Counted from the first letter of the stretch, positions 1 to 8,780 are shown. The stretch: DNA of 37,300 bases from Bacteroidaceae bacterium (GCA_024401165.1 JAKSLN010000013.1:1-37300); one strand, 5' to 3'. Numbers and translations: made by a program. Notes: generated by a model from the letters alone, not told the origin.

Positions 1-9
1 AAGCGTTAA
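1..9 (+). CDS. possible 3' end of rpsI (ribosomal protein S9)
   Basis: The first nine bases read Lys-Arg-stop in frame 1. Bacterial S9 proteins commonly end in a Lys-Arg or similar basic pair, and rplM-rpsI often precedes rpsB-tsf in Bacteroidetes. Only two codons are visible, so this is inferred from gene order and is weak. Confidence 0.3.
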   Translation, partial: KR

Positions 10-41
10 TACTGCGCTGGATTTACATAGTTTAGCATCTA

Positions 42-98
42 AACTGACGAGATTCCACACCTTATATAATATATACGCGTGTAGACTACTCGTCAGTT
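42..98 (+). promoter_or_regulatory. stem-loop in the rpsB leader
   Basis: A perfect 10-bp inverted repeat (AACTGACGAG at 42-51, CTCGTCAGTT at 89-98) encloses a 37-nt AT-rich loop. It lies 61 bases before the rpsB start. No T-run follows the right arm directly, so it does not look like a simple terminator. Ribosomal protein operons are often controlled by structured leaders bound by their own product, and this could be one for S2. That role is inference. Confidence 0.45.
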
Positions 99-159
99 GA
101 TTCTAACAAAAAAAGAGAATTAAAAAGAACGTAAACAAATCAAAAAAACAAAAAGAACA

Positions 160-912
160 ATGTCTAGAACAAATTTTGACGCACTGTTGGAGGCTGGCTG
201 CCATTTCGGTCACCTCAAGAGAAAGTGGAATCCCGCCATGGCTCCCTACATTTTCATGGAGCGCAATGGTATTCATATCATCGACCTGCACAAGACCGTT
301 GCTAAGGTTGACGAGGCTGCTGAGGCTCTGAAGCAGATTGCTAAGAGCGGTAAGAAGATCCTCTTCGTTTCAACCAAGAAGCAGGCAAAGCAGGCTGTTG
401 CTGACAAGGCTTCAAGCGTTAACATGCCTTATGTTAACGAGCGCTGGCCCGGAGGTATGCTGACCAACTTCCCCACCATCCGCAAGGCTGTGAAGAAGAT
501 GGCTAACATCGATAAGATGACTCAGGATGGTACCTTCAGCAACCTTTCAAAGCGTGAGATGCTGCAGATCAGCCGTCAGCGTGCCAAGTTGGAGAAGAAC
601 CTCGGTTCTATCGCTGACCTGAACCGTCTGCCTTCAGCTCTGTTCGTTATCGACGTTATGAAGGAGCAGATTGCTGTTCGCGAGGCAAACCGTTTGGGTA
701 TCCCCGTATTCGCAATTGTTGATACCAACTCTAACCCCGATAACATCGACTTCGTAATCCCCGCTAACGACGATGCAAGCAAGAGCGTAGAGGTTATCCT
801 CCAGGCTTGCTGCGACGCTATCAACGAGGGTCTCGAGGAGCGTAAGGCTGAGCGTGTTGACACCGAGGCTGCTGGTGAGTCAGAGACTAAGGCTGAGGAG
901 GCTGAGGCTTAA
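160..912 (+). CDS. rpsB: 30S ribosomal protein S2
   Basis: S2 is a structural protein of the small ribosomal subunit, joining late in assembly near the 30S head-body junction and needed for binding of S1-type proteins and mRNA. The 250-residue product begins MSRTNFDALLEAGCHFGH, the usual Bacteroidetes S2 N-terminus. It contains the family signatures ERWPGGMLTNF (about residues 91-101) and LPSALFVIDV (about 158-167). The last 30 residues or so are a Glu/Ala/Lys-rich tail, typical of the phylum. The ATG at 160 matches family starts and follows an A-rich, SD-less leader, as expected in Bacteroidetes. tsf follows 154 bases downstream, the near-universal rpsB-tsf pairing. Nothing is unusual in the coding region; identity is certain. 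Confidence 0.98.
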   Translation: MSRTNFDALLEAGCHFGHLKRKWNPAMAPYIFMERNGIHIIDLHKTVAKVDEAAEALKQIAKSGKKILFVSTKKQAKQAVADKASSVNMPYVNERWPGGMLTNFPTIRKAVKKMANIDKMTQDGTFSNLSKREMLQISRQRAKLEKNLGSIADLNRLPSALFVIDVMKEQIAVREANRLGIPVFAIVDTNSNPDNIDFVIPANDDASKSVEVILQACCDAINEGLEERKAERVDTEAAGESETKAEEAEA

Positions 913-927
913 ATAAAACAAAGGTTT

Positions 928-1034
928 ATTGGTTATTGGTTATAGGTTATAGATATTATACGTTTGCTATTGAAGATTAAACGTATTTGTCAATTGACTA
1001 TAATATCTATAACCAATAACTGATAACCAATAAT
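928..1034 (+). repeat. long imperfect hairpin in the rpsB-tsf spacer
   Basis: The arms 928-960 and 999-1034 are imperfect reverse complements about 33-36 bases long. Both are made of degenerate GGTTAT/ATAACC units. An inner pair (TACGTTT at 959-965, AAACGTA at 979-985) extends the structure. Transcribed, this would fold into a long, AT-rich stem between two co-transcribed genes. It could tune tsf expression relative to rpsB, protect a processed end, or be a dispersed palindromic element. No T-run follows, so a classical terminator is unlikely. Confidence 0.6.
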
Positions 1035-1066
1035 CATTTAATAACTTATTAAAATACATTACGACT

Positions 1067-2059
1067 ATGGACGTAACAATGAACGATATCAAGAAGCTCC
1101 GCGAGATGACCGGTGCTGGCTTGGCAGACTGCAAGAAGGCTCTTGCTGAGTCTGACGATATGGACGGTGCAGTTGCATACCTCCGCAAGAAGGGTGCTGC
1201 TGTTGCTGCAAAACGTAGCGACCGCGAGGCTGCTGAGGGATGTGTGCTCGTAAAGGCAGAGAATGGCTTTGGTGCCATCATCGCCCTGAAGTGCGAGACC
1301 GATTTCGTTGCAACTAACGCTGACTTCGTTGCTCTTACCCAGGCTATTCTGGATCTGGCTATCGCTAACAAGTGCAAGACTCTGGATGAGGTTAAGGCTC
1401 TTCCCATGGGCGACGGCACTGTTCAGGACAAGGTTGTTAACCAGAGCGGTATCACTGGTGAGAAGATGGAGTTGGATGGTTATCAGACCATCGAGGCTGA
1501 GAACATCGCTATCTACAACCACATGGGTCGCAATGGTCTCTGCACCATGCTGGCTCTGAACAAGCCCGTTGAGGATCCTACCGTAGGTAAGAACATCGCT
1601 ATGCAGATTGCTTCTGCAGCTCCTGTTGCTATCGACGAGAGTGGTGTTCCCCAGTCAGTTAAGGACAACGAGGTAGCAGTTGCTATTGAGAAGACCAAGG
1701 CTGAGCAGGTACAGAAGGCTGTTGAGGCTGCCATCAAGAAGGCTGGTTTCAACCCCGCTCACTTCGATTCTGAGGATCACATGGAGAGCAACCAGACCAA
1801 GGGCTGGATCACCGCTGAGGACGTAGTTAAGGTTAAGGAGATCATCGCTACCGTATCTGCAGAGAAGGCTGCTAACCTCAACGAGCAGATGATTCAGAAC
1901 ATTGCTCAGGGTCGTCTGAACAAGTTCCTGAAGGAGAGCTGTCTGCTTTCTCAGGAGTACATCTGGGACAAGCAGTTCACCGTTGCTAGCTACTTGAAGT
2001 CTATTGACAAGGAATTGACCGTTGTTGACTTCAAGCGCTTCACTCTGAAGGCTGAGTAA
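1067..2059 (+). CDS. tsf: elongation factor Ts
   Basis: EF-Ts is the cytoplasmic nucleotide exchange factor that releases GDP from EF-Tu during translation. The 330-residue product has the N-terminal UBA-like segment with LREMTGAGLADCKKAL (residues 11-26). It also has the signature CETDFVATN near residues 76-84, whose TDF residues contact the EF-Tu nucleotide site in known structures. The ATG at 1067 gives MDVTMNDI, matching the Bacteroidetes MAVTM-type start. The length is greater than the roughly 280 residues of E. coli but usual for this phylum. A strong terminator follows at 2124, closing the rpsB-tsf unit. Confidence 0.98.
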   Translation: MDVTMNDIKKLREMTGAGLADCKKALAESDDMDGAVAYLRKKGAAVAAKRSDREAAEGCVLVKAENGFGAIIALKCETDFVATNADFVALTQAILDLAIANKCKTLDEVKALPMGDGTVQDKVVNQSGITGEKMELDGYQTIEAENIAIYNHMGRNGLCTMLALNKPVEDPTVGKNIAMQIASAAPVAIDESGVPQSVKDNEVAVAIEKTKAEQVQKAVEAAIKKAGFNPAHFDSEDHMESNQTKGWITAEDVVKVKEIIATVSAEKAANLNEQMIQNIAQGRLNKFLKESCLLSQEYIWDKQFTVASYLKSIDKELTVVDFKRFTLKAE

Positions 2060-2123
2060 TCCAGTGGCTCCCGTTCGCGTCTCTTTGAACGCGACATGAA
2101 GAACTAATTTAGTTAAAAGGATA

Positions 2124-2163
2124 AGGACTGACAAGGCAATCTGCTTGTCAGTCCTCTTTTTTT
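2124..2163 (+). terminator. rho-independent terminator after tsf
   Basis: A perfect 12-bp stem (AGGACTGACAAG at 2124-2135, CTTGTCAGTCCT at 2144-2155) with an 8-nt loop is followed by C and then a run of seven Ts. It lies 65 bases after the tsf stop. Confidence 0.93.
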
Positions 2164-2227
2164 GCTCTTTTCTGCCAGCCTCTTTCCTTTTTGTGAAGAG
2201 GATAGGATGATTCTCGACAAAAATGAG

Positions 2228-2235
2228 TATCTTTG
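2228..2235 (+). promoter_or_regulatory. Bacteroidetes -7 promoter box
   Basis: TATCTTTG matches the Bacteroidetes primary sigma -7 consensus TAnnTTTG. It lies 27 bases before the start at 2263, just after the tsf terminator, where a new transcription unit would begin. No convincing -33 TTTG is seen at the usual spacing. Confidence 0.6.
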
Positions 2236-2262
2236 CAAGGTAAAATGCACTTTTTCTGAACA

Positions 2263-2889
2263 ATGAAGATATTTGGCGTAGGAATGAACTATGTTGAGCA
2301 CAATAAAGAGCTCAATCATTCGTTATTATTAATGACGAGTCAGCGTGACCCTATCATTTTCACCAAGTGTGACTCAGCGCTTCTTCGTCCGGGCAATCCC
2401 TTCTTTCTCCCAGGCTACACGCAGCAGTGTGAGTATGAGACAGAATTGGTGGTTCGCATTGGCCATTTGGGACGCTGCATTGCAGAACGCTGGGCGCATC
2501 GCTACATTGACGCCGTAACCGTGGGCATCGATTTCACGGCTCGTGACATTCAGCGTCGCCTAACGAAGGATGGTTTGCCGTGGGACCTTGCCAAAGGGTT
2601 CGACGGAAGTGCTGCCATTGGTGAATGGGTGCCATTCAGTGAGATTGAGAACTTGCATGACCTGCACTTTCATCTCGACATAAATGGACAGACGGTACAA
2701 CGCGGTCATACGGCCGACATGATTCATAGTGTAGAACATCTCGTTAGTTTTATCAGCCAGTATTTCATGCTGAAGACGGGCGACCTCATCTACACCGGAA
2801 CTCCAGTTGGCGTGGGGGCTGTGCACATCGAAGACCACCTCGAAGGCTACCTCGGCGATCGGAAGCTAATGGACTTCTACGTCAAGTAG
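2263..2889 (+). CDS. fumarylacetoacetate hydrolase (FAH) family protein
   Basis: This is a cytosolic metal-dependent hydrolase or decarboxylase of the FAH fold, a family that cleaves acylpyruvates or decarboxylates oxaloacetate-like acids. The exact substrate cannot be read from sequence. The 208-residue product is the catalytic domain alone. GMNYVEHNKE gives the His13/Glu16 pair that corresponds to the FAHD1 catalytic dyad. Glu59 and Glu61 (YETEL) and Asp90 (GIDFTARD) fit the Mg2+ ligands. KGFD (Lys111) and GTPVGVG near the C-terminus are family motifs. The ATG at 2263 follows a -7 box by a short leader. porU starts 42 bases downstream, so read-through is possible, but no functional link is evident. 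Confidence 0.9.
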   Translation: MKIFGVGMNYVEHNKELNHSLLLMTSQRDPIIFTKCDSALLRPGNPFFLPGYTQQCEYETELVVRIGHLGRCIAERWAHRYIDAVTVGIDFTARDIQRRLTKDGLPWDLAKGFDGSAAIGEWVPFSEIENLHDLHFHLDINGQTVQRGHTADMIHSVEHLVSFISQYFMLKTGDLIYTGTPVGVGAVHIEDHLEGYLGDRKLMDFYVK

Positions 2890-2931
2890 CTGCGGTTGTA
2901 CTAATACAAGAACAAGAATACACTAGAATAG

Positions 2932-5900
2932 TTGAAGAATAAACTTTACATATTTGCCCTTTTGTTGCTGAGTCTGTTGTATTTACAGCAGTCCAAGGCT
3001 TGTGATCTGAGTCGTGACCTTACCGATGGTGAGGTGGGGGAGACCATGTTCCATCTGGACTGGCAGCACATCCATATAGACAGCATGGCGCCTCATTACT
3101 CTGAGGTTGTTCCGTTGGAGAGCGACTATCGCCTCTACAACTATCAGGTGCACATTCTTTATCCCGAGTGGCAGGCGATGACGCGTGAGGAGACGAAGCA
3201 GATGGAGCGCTGGGCAAGTCTGGTTTCAGATGAACTCTCGGTCCGCACGTTTGTTGGCGTCACGCGTGGCAAAGGTTTGTTGGACGTCGATTTTATCCCC
3301 GTCATTCGCCGAGATGGAAAGTACCTCAAGTTGCTGAGTGCCAAGATGGAGATACGTGCGATAGAAAAGGCATCAAGAGCAAAGGCACGCGAGGCAGCGT
3401 CAGTTGAACGTTATACGAGAACCAGCCGCTTGTCGGAAGGACGTTGGGTGAAGATCAGCATCAAGGAAGACGGCATGTACAAGCTGACGCGTTCCGCTCT
3501 GTTGAAGATGGGTTTCACCAAGCCGCAGAACGTACATCTCTATGGTCACGGAGGCTATCGGTTGAGCCTGGTTAGTCAGCCGGCTGAGGAATTTGACGAC
3601 TTGCAGGAAGTACCTCTTTATCAATCAGACTCGGATACCTGGCTATTCTGGGGCAACGGTCTTGTCTATTGGGATGGCGATGAACGCGTGTTCAACCCCT
3701 ATGCCACTTCGGCCTGCTATTTCCTGACGGAAGAAGAGACTCCCAGCGAGATAAAGACCGTAAACGCCAGCGAGAACATCAGTTCCGCAAATGCAGCCAA
3801 GGTCTTTACCGACCACGTGCTGTATGAAAAGGACGAGTATGCCTGGGCGCAGCTCGGTCGCAACCTCTATGAAGGTGCCAACTTTGCGCAGGGCAACGTG
3901 CGAAACTACAAGCTCACGGCAACGGCCGATTCCACCTATCTGGAGCGTCTGACGGTAGCTTTTACCGCCTCCTCCAAGGTTCCTACGACCCTTCAACCTT
4001 CGGTCAATGGCACCAATCTGACGACCACCATGACGCTGCCCAGCATCGGCAGCTATCAGGCCGCAACCAGTCAGACGAGCACCTTCGACGTCGCCTCGCT
4101 CAAGCAGGGTCGCGACTGGAACATACGCCTCACCTCGCAGGCTGGTCATGATGCACACCTTGACTATCTTGCCCTGCACTTCAAGCGCACGATTAACCCC
4201 AATGGCTCCTACGTCGTTTTCAACGCGAAGGATGCGCTGTCAACCGTCTCCTCGTCTGCGAAGAAAGGCCCTGTGACCTTCGAAGTCAGCGGGTTTGGCG
4301 ATGGCTATCAGGTGATGCACATTGCAACGCCCTCGCTTGGTGCCTACCTGGTTGAAGGAAGGCGTGAAGGCGACAAGTTCTGCTTCAGCATGGCAAATGG
4401 AAACGCGCTTGTCAGCGAGAAGAATCCGCTCGATGCCACCCGCTTCGTCTGCTTCAATCCTGCCTATGACTATCCTCAGCCAACTCTTGTGGGAGTCGTT
4501 GAAAATCAGAACCTTCATGCGCTTGATTCGCTCGATATGGTCATCCTTGTTCCCGAGAGTGGCAAGCTGACCGCTGAGGCGCAGCGCCTGGCCGATGCAC
4601 ATGCCAAACACGACGGATTGCGTTGTGCCGTTGTGCGTGCCGATCAGGTCTACAACGAGTTCTCCAGCGGCACCCCCGACGCAACGGCCTATCGTCGCCT
4701 GATGAAGATGCTCTACGATCGTGCCTCTGCACGTGCCGAGGGCGAACGGTCCCTTCCGCGCTACCTGCTTCTCATGGGCGATTGCGCCTTCGACAACCGC
4801 ATGCTCACGACGGCCTGGATGCGCCGCAATCCCAAGGACTATCTGCTCTGCTTCGAGAGCGAAAACTCCTTCAGCGACACCGAGAGTTACGTGATGGAGG
4901 ACTACTTCGGACTGCTCGATGACGGAGAAGGCCTCAACCTTACGCGCGAGAAGCCCGACCTGGCCATCGGTCGCTTCCCCGTTACCACTTCCGACGATGC
5001 CCGTGTGATGGTCGACAAGGTCATCGACTTCATCAGCAACGGCAATGCTGGAGGATGGAAAAATGTTGTCAGTTTTCTGGGAGACGATGGCGACCGCAAC
5101 AGTCACATGAAGTATGCCGACGACGTCGCCGAACTCGTCATCCGCGAGTATCCAGACTTGGAAGTCAAGAAGGTGATGTGGGATGCCTACACGCGCATCA
5201 GCACCCTCTCCACCAATACCTATCCCGAGGTAAATACCCTTATCCACAAGCAGTTGGACGATGGCGTGATGCTCGTCAACTACACTGGGCACGGAGCCGC
5301 CTACGTCCTCAGCCACGAGGCTGCCTGGCACATCAGCGACTTCACCTCGTTCCATGGTCAGCGGTTGCCCGTTTGGTACACGGCAGCCTGCGACATCTCT
5401 CCCTTTGACGGACAAACCGAGAACCTGGGCGAACAGGCCGTCCTGACCGAGGGAGGCGGTGCACTTGCCTTTATCGGCACGGCGCGCACGGTCTATGCCA
5501 CCAACAACTGGCAGCTCAACCGCCAGTTCTGTACCCATGTCTTCGGACAAGACGCGAGCGGTCGCCGCAACAGCATCGGCGAAGCCCTTCGTCTCTCCAA
5601 GTGCTCGATTGTAGACAGCGAGTACAGTTACTACGAGAATAAGCTCCAGTATGCCCTCCTTGGCGACCCCGCGCTCGTCATCGGTGCACCCCTTAATCGT
5701 GTACAGATGACTGCCCTCAAGAACACGGCCACGAAGCAGGAAACCGACGTCCTCAAGGCCGGTATGCCCGTCTGCATCGAAGGAGAGGTGCAGGACGATA
5801 ACGGACAGCTGCTCAGTAACTTCACCGGCACCGTCAGCGTACGTGTCTACGATTCGATGGACACCATCACCTGCCGTCGCAACGACCCCTCCATCGAGGA

Positions 5901-6765
5901 TACGTTCGTCTTCAGCGACCGCAGCAGCGTGCTCTACGTCGGTCAGGACTCCGTGCGCAACGGGCGTTTCTGCATCTCGTTCGTCGTGCCCAAGGACATC
6001 AAGTACTCTGGTGCCCAGGGCCGCATGGTCTTCTACGCCATCAACCAGGCACTCGACACCGAGGCGAACGGCCATTCCGAAGCCTTCTCCGTAGGCGGAT
6101 CCTTCGATGCCAATGACACCACCGGTCCCGAGATCGAGATGACGCTCAATGGTGAGCCTGGCGGTACTGTCAATATGACGCCCTACCTTGTCGCACGCCT
6201 TGCCGACGAGAGCGGAATCAACGTCACCGGCAATGGGGTGGGGCATGACATCCTGCTCAGCATCGACGATGACCCTGCCCGCACCTACGTCCTCAACGAC
6301 TATTATGTGGCCGACTTCGGCGACTTCACCCACGGTTCGCTCTCCTTCACCATCCCTGCGCTCCCCGAGGGCCGTCATACGCTCAAGCTGCGTGCCTGGG
6401 ACATGCTCAACAACACCAGCCTTGCGCAGATGGATTTCGATGTCGACAAGGCCTACGAACCCACGCTCCTGCACCTGGGTGCATCCCCTAATCCCGCGCT
6501 CACCCACACCACCTTCCTCTTCTCCTGCGATCTGCCCGGAACCGAGTGCCACTACCTCCTCGAAGTCTTCGACTTTGCTGGCCGTCGTCTCTGGTATCAC
6601 GAGGGCAATGGCAGCAGCTCTACGGGCCACTACAGCGTGCCCTGGAACCTCCGTGTCGGTGCAGGCTACGGACGCATCAGTCCCGGCATCTATCTCTATC
6701 GCCTCTCCCTCACGGCCGGCGAGAGTCGCATGGTCACCCAGACGCAAAAACTCATCGTCCACTGA
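2932..6765 (+). CDS. porU: type IX secretion system sortase PorU
   Basis: PorU is the cell-surface C25 (gingipain-fold) cysteine peptidase of the type IX secretion system. It cleaves C-terminal sorting domains from cargo and attaches the cargo to anionic LPS. The 1277-residue product has an N-terminal signal segment ending near SKAC, a caspase-like domain with MGDCAFD around 615-621, the catalytic His in YTGHG (His787), and the catalytic Cys in YTAACD (Cys820). The His-Cys spacing of 33 equals that of gingipain RgpB. A T9SS C-terminal domain runs from about 1180 (SPNPA) to GIYLYRLSL and QKLIV at the end. The start is TTG: an in-frame TAG lies immediately upstream and the first in-frame ATG would remove the signal peptide. 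porV follows. Confidence 0.95.
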   Translation: MKNKLYIFALLLLSLLYLQQSKACDLSRDLTDGEVGETMFHLDWQHIHIDSMAPHYSEVVPLESDYRLYNYQVHILYPEWQAMTREETKQMERWASLVSDELSVRTFVGVTRGKGLLDVDFIPVIRRDGKYLKLLSAKMEIRAIEKASRAKAREAASVERYTRTSRLSEGRWVKISIKEDGMYKLTRSALLKMGFTKPQNVHLYGHGGYRLSLVSQPAEEFDDLQEVPLYQSDSDTWLFWGNGLVYWDGDERVFNPYATSACYFLTEEETPSEIKTVNASENISSANAAKVFTDHVLYEKDEYAWAQLGRNLYEGANFAQGNVRNYKLTATADSTYLERLTVAFTASSKVPTTLQPSVNGTNLTTTMTLPSIGSYQAATSQTSTFDVASLKQGRDWNIRLTSQAGHDAHLDYLALHFKRTINPNGSYVVFNAKDALSTVSSSAKKGPVTFEVSGFGDGYQVMHIATPSLGAYLVEGRREGDKFCFSMANGNALVSEKNPLDATRFVCFNPAYDYPQPTLVGVVENQNLHALDSLDMVILVPESGKLTAEAQRLADAHAKHDGLRCAVVRADQVYNEFSSGTPDATAYRRLMKMLYDRASARAEGERSLPRYLLLMGDCAFDNRMLTTAWMRRNPKDYLLCFESENSFSDTESYVMEDYFGLLDDGEGLNLTREKPDLAIGRFPVTTSDDARVMVDKVIDFISNGNAGGWKNVVSFLGDDGDRNSHMKYADDVAELVIREYPDLEVKKVMWDAYTRISTLSTNTYPEVNTLIHKQLDDGVMLVNYTGHGAAYVLSHEAAWHISDFTSFHGQRLPVWYTAACDISPFDGQTENLGEQAVLTEGGGALAFIGTARTVYATNNWQLNRQFCTHVFGQDASGRRNSIGEALRLSKCSIVDSEYSYYENKLQYALLGDPALVIGAPLNRVQMTALKNTATKQETDVLKAGMPVCIEGEVQDDNGQLLSNFTGTVSVRVYDSMDTITCRRNDPSIEDTFVFSDRSSVLYVGQDSVRNGRFCISFVVPKDIKYSGAQGRMVFYAINQALDTEANGHSEAFSVGGSFDANDTTGPEIEMTLNGEPGGTVNMTPYLVARLADESGINVTGNGVGHDILLSIDDDPARTYVLNDYYVADFGDFTHGSLSFTIPALPEGRHTLKLRAWDMLNNTSLAQMDFDVDKAYEPTLLHLGASPNPALTHTTFLFSCDLPGTECHYLLEVFDFAGRRLWYHEGNGSSSTGHYSVPWNLRVGAGYGRISPGIYLYRLSLTAGESRMVTQTQKLIVH

Positions 6766-6841
6766 TTCCACCTGTTAGTTTTGACGTAAATATTGTGCTG
6801 TTGCGCAATAAATGTCGTTTTTTTACGTTATATTCTAGTAA

Positions 6842-6990
6842 ACGGTTGTGCAGTTGTGCGGTTATACGGTTGTACGGTCGGGCTTACGCCCTAAAGCGCT
6901 TATACGGAAATATCGTATTCTCCTCACAACCTCAAAACCATACAACCCCATAACCTCACAACCTCATAACCTCAAAACCATACAACCTCA
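6842..6990 (+). repeat. degenerate repeat and hairpin region before porV
   Basis: The porU-porV spacer holds GGTTGT/GGTTAT-type units at 6842-6877 and ACAACC/ATAACC-type units at 6921-6990. A 20-mer, AACCTCAAAACCATACAACC, occurs twice exactly (6928-6947 and 6968-6987, period 40). GGTTATACGGTTGT at 6860-6873 can pair with 6942-6955 (12 of 14), so the RNA may fold back. No TAnnTTTG box was seen; a weaker stem-loop with a T-run lies around 6784-6830. The role is unknown. Confidence 0.6.
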
Positions 6991-6994
6991 AGAT

Positions 6995-8167
6995 ATGCAA
7001 AACGTAACGAAGATAATCTTAAGCCTCCTGCTCCTTGCCAGCCTTCCGGCTGCGGCACAGGACAAGCACAACATGTTCAACCCCGTCAATTACGGTGTGA
7101 CATCGCTTGGCATCGCTCCCGATGCACGTGCCGGTGCCATGGGCGACGTTGGTGTGGCCACAGAGGCCGACGCTAACTCCCAGTACTGGAATCCGGCCAA
7201 GTACCCCTTCAACATAGCGCGTGCCGGCGTGTCGGCCAGCTATACCCCCTGGTTGCGCAAGTTGGTCAACGACATCAACCTGGCCAACCTGGCAGGCTTC
7301 TATCGCATTGGCGACTATTCCGCCATCAGCGGTTCGCTTCGCTTCTTCTCGCTGGGTGATGTCTATCTGTCTGAGGCAGAAGATGCTATGACAATCAGTC
7401 CCTACGAGATGGCCCTCGACGTCGGCTACAGCCGCATGCTCAGCGAGACCTTCTCCATGGGTGTCGCCCTGCGCTTCATCTACAGCGACATCACCTACGA
7501 CTACACCGCCGAGTCGAGTGCCGGCAAGGCCTTTGCCGCCGACATCTCCATGTATCGCAACGGCTACTTCATGATGGGCAGCCGCGAGTGCAGCCTCGGC
7601 TGGGGTCTCAACGTCAGCAACATCGGTAGCAAGATATCCTACGGAGGCGATGACAACGCAGAGTTCATCCCCACCAACCTTCGCCTGGGTGCCTGCCTCA
7701 CCATCCCCTTCAACGAGTACAACAAGTTCGCCATCACGGCCGAGGCCAACAAACTCCTCGTCCCCACCTATCCCAAGCAGCGCGAGGGTGAGACCGACCA
7801 GGACTACACCGACCGCGTGCAGCGCGAGTACTACGACATCTCGCCCATCTCCGGCATCTTCAAGAGCTTTGGCGATGCGCCCAATGGAGTCAGCGAGGAA
7901 CTGCAGGAAATCCAGTGGAGCTTCGGAGCCGAGTACACCTACAACGACCGCTTCTCCCTCCGTGCCGGCTATCACCACGAGGCCGAGAACAAGGGTAACC
8001 GCAAGTACTTCACGGCCGGAGCAGGCTTCAAGATGAGCATTTTCAGCGTCGACGCAGCCTACGTCTTCAGCACCAGCCAGTCCAATCCCCTCGACCAGAC
8101 CATGCGCTTCACCCTCGGTTTCGACCTCGACGGATTGCAGGAACTCTTCAGTACCAGAAGGAGATAG
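6995..8167 (+). CDS. porV: type IX secretion outer membrane protein PorV (LptO family)
   Basis: PorV is a 14-strand FadL-like outer membrane barrel that collects T9SS cargo from the Sov/SprA translocon and delivers it to PorU. The ATG at 6995 gives 390 residues with a signal peptide ending in PAAAQ. The reading frame is open upstream to 6848, but that extension encodes the low-complexity repeat spacer and would bury the signal peptide. Family features include NPVNYGVTSLGIAPDARAG after the signal, SQYWNPAKY, and YTPWLRKLVNDINLANLAG. The barrel strands alternate and the C-terminus ends in hydrophobic and aromatic residues. The order porU-porV-ispF also matches my recollection of the Porphyromonas locus. 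Confidence 0.95.
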   Translation: MQNVTKIILSLLLLASLPAAAQDKHNMFNPVNYGVTSLGIAPDARAGAMGDVGVATEADANSQYWNPAKYPFNIARAGVSASYTPWLRKLVNDINLANLAGFYRIGDYSAISGSLRFFSLGDVYLSEAEDAMTISPYEMALDVGYSRMLSETFSMGVALRFIYSDITYDYTAESSAGKAFAADISMYRNGYFMMGSRECSLGWGLNVSNIGSKISYGGDDNAEFIPTNLRLGACLTIPFNEYNKFAITAEANKLLVPTYPKQREGETDQDYTDRVQREYYDISPISGIFKSFGDAPNGVSEELQEIQWSFGAEYTYNDRFSLRAGYHHEAENKGNRKYFTAGAGFKMSIFSVDAAYVFSTSQSNPLDQTMRFTLGFDLDGLQELFSTRRR

Positions 8168-8208
8168 TACACACGCATATAAACCAGAGCCTATCAAATA
8201 GTTAGCTT

Positions 8209-8682
8209 ATGATACGAGTAGGAATGGGATATGACGTCCATCAGTTGGTCACACGTCGCGACCTTTGGCTGGGCGGAATCAAGATAGAGAGCGACCTGGG
8301 ACTGCTGGGCCATAGCGATGCTGACGTGCTCATCCATGCCATCTGCGACGCGCTGCTCGGTGCCGCCAACATGCGCGACATCGGCTACCACTTCCCCGAC
8401 ACGTCCTCCGACTTCAAAGGCATCGACAGCAAGATCCTCCTGCACCAGACCGTCGACCTCATTGCCACCAAGGGTTACCGCGTGGGCAACATCGACTGCA
8501 CCGTGTGTGCCGAAGCCCCCAAACTCAACCCCCACATCCCCCGCATGCAGCAGACGCTTGCCCAGGTCATGGGCATCGATGTAGACTGCGTCAGCATCAA
8601 GGCCACCACCACCGAGAAACTCGGTTTCACCGGCCGCCAGGAAGGCATGTCAGCCTACGCCGTTGCCCTCATCGAGAAGTAG
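8209..8682 (+). CDS. ispF: 2-C-methyl-D-erythritol 2,4-cyclodiphosphate synthase
   Basis: IspF is a cytosolic enzyme of the non-mevalonate isoprenoid pathway. It converts CDP-methylerythritol 2-phosphate to the cyclodiphosphate with release of CMP, and works as a trimer with one divalent metal per site. The 157-residue product has the metal ligands Asp9 and His11 (GYDVH) and His43 in SDADVLIHAICDALLGA. It also has the family motif KATTTEKLGFTGRQEG near residues 125-140, which holds the catalytic Thr/Glu region. The length is standard. It starts 41 bases after porV with no promoter in the gap, so it is probably co-transcribed. dxr, of the same pathway, lies elsewhere in this window at 14739. 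Confidence 0.97.
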   Translation: MIRVGMGYDVHQLVTRRDLWLGGIKIESDLGLLGHSDADVLIHAICDALLGAANMRDIGYHFPDTSSDFKGIDSKILLHQTVDLIATKGYRVGNIDCTVCAEAPKLNPHIPRMQQTLAQVMGIDVDCVSIKATTTEKLGFTGRQEGMSAYAVALIEK

Positions 8683-8709
8683 CCGACGATATTGTGACGT
8701 AAGACGAAT

Positions 8710-8756
8710 ATAGCCGCCCAAGCATGCTTGAGCGGCTATTCCTTTGTATTTCTTTG
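8710..8756 (+). terminator. terminator after ispF
   Basis: A 14-bp stem with one mismatch (ATAGCCGCCCAAGC at 8710-8723, GCTTGAGCGGCTAT at 8726-8739) with a very short loop is followed by the T-rich stretch TCCTTTGTATTTCTTTG. It probably ends the porU-porV-ispF transcript and may act on the opposing strand as well. Confidence 0.8.
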
Positions 8757-8780
8757 TAAACCTTTTTCATGCTTCCAAAA

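Noticed and set aside
4240-6771. 843-codon open frame on the minus strand opposite porU
   Set aside because: It is a by-product of GC-biased third positions in porU, has no recognisable domain, and lies opposite a gene with intact family motifs.
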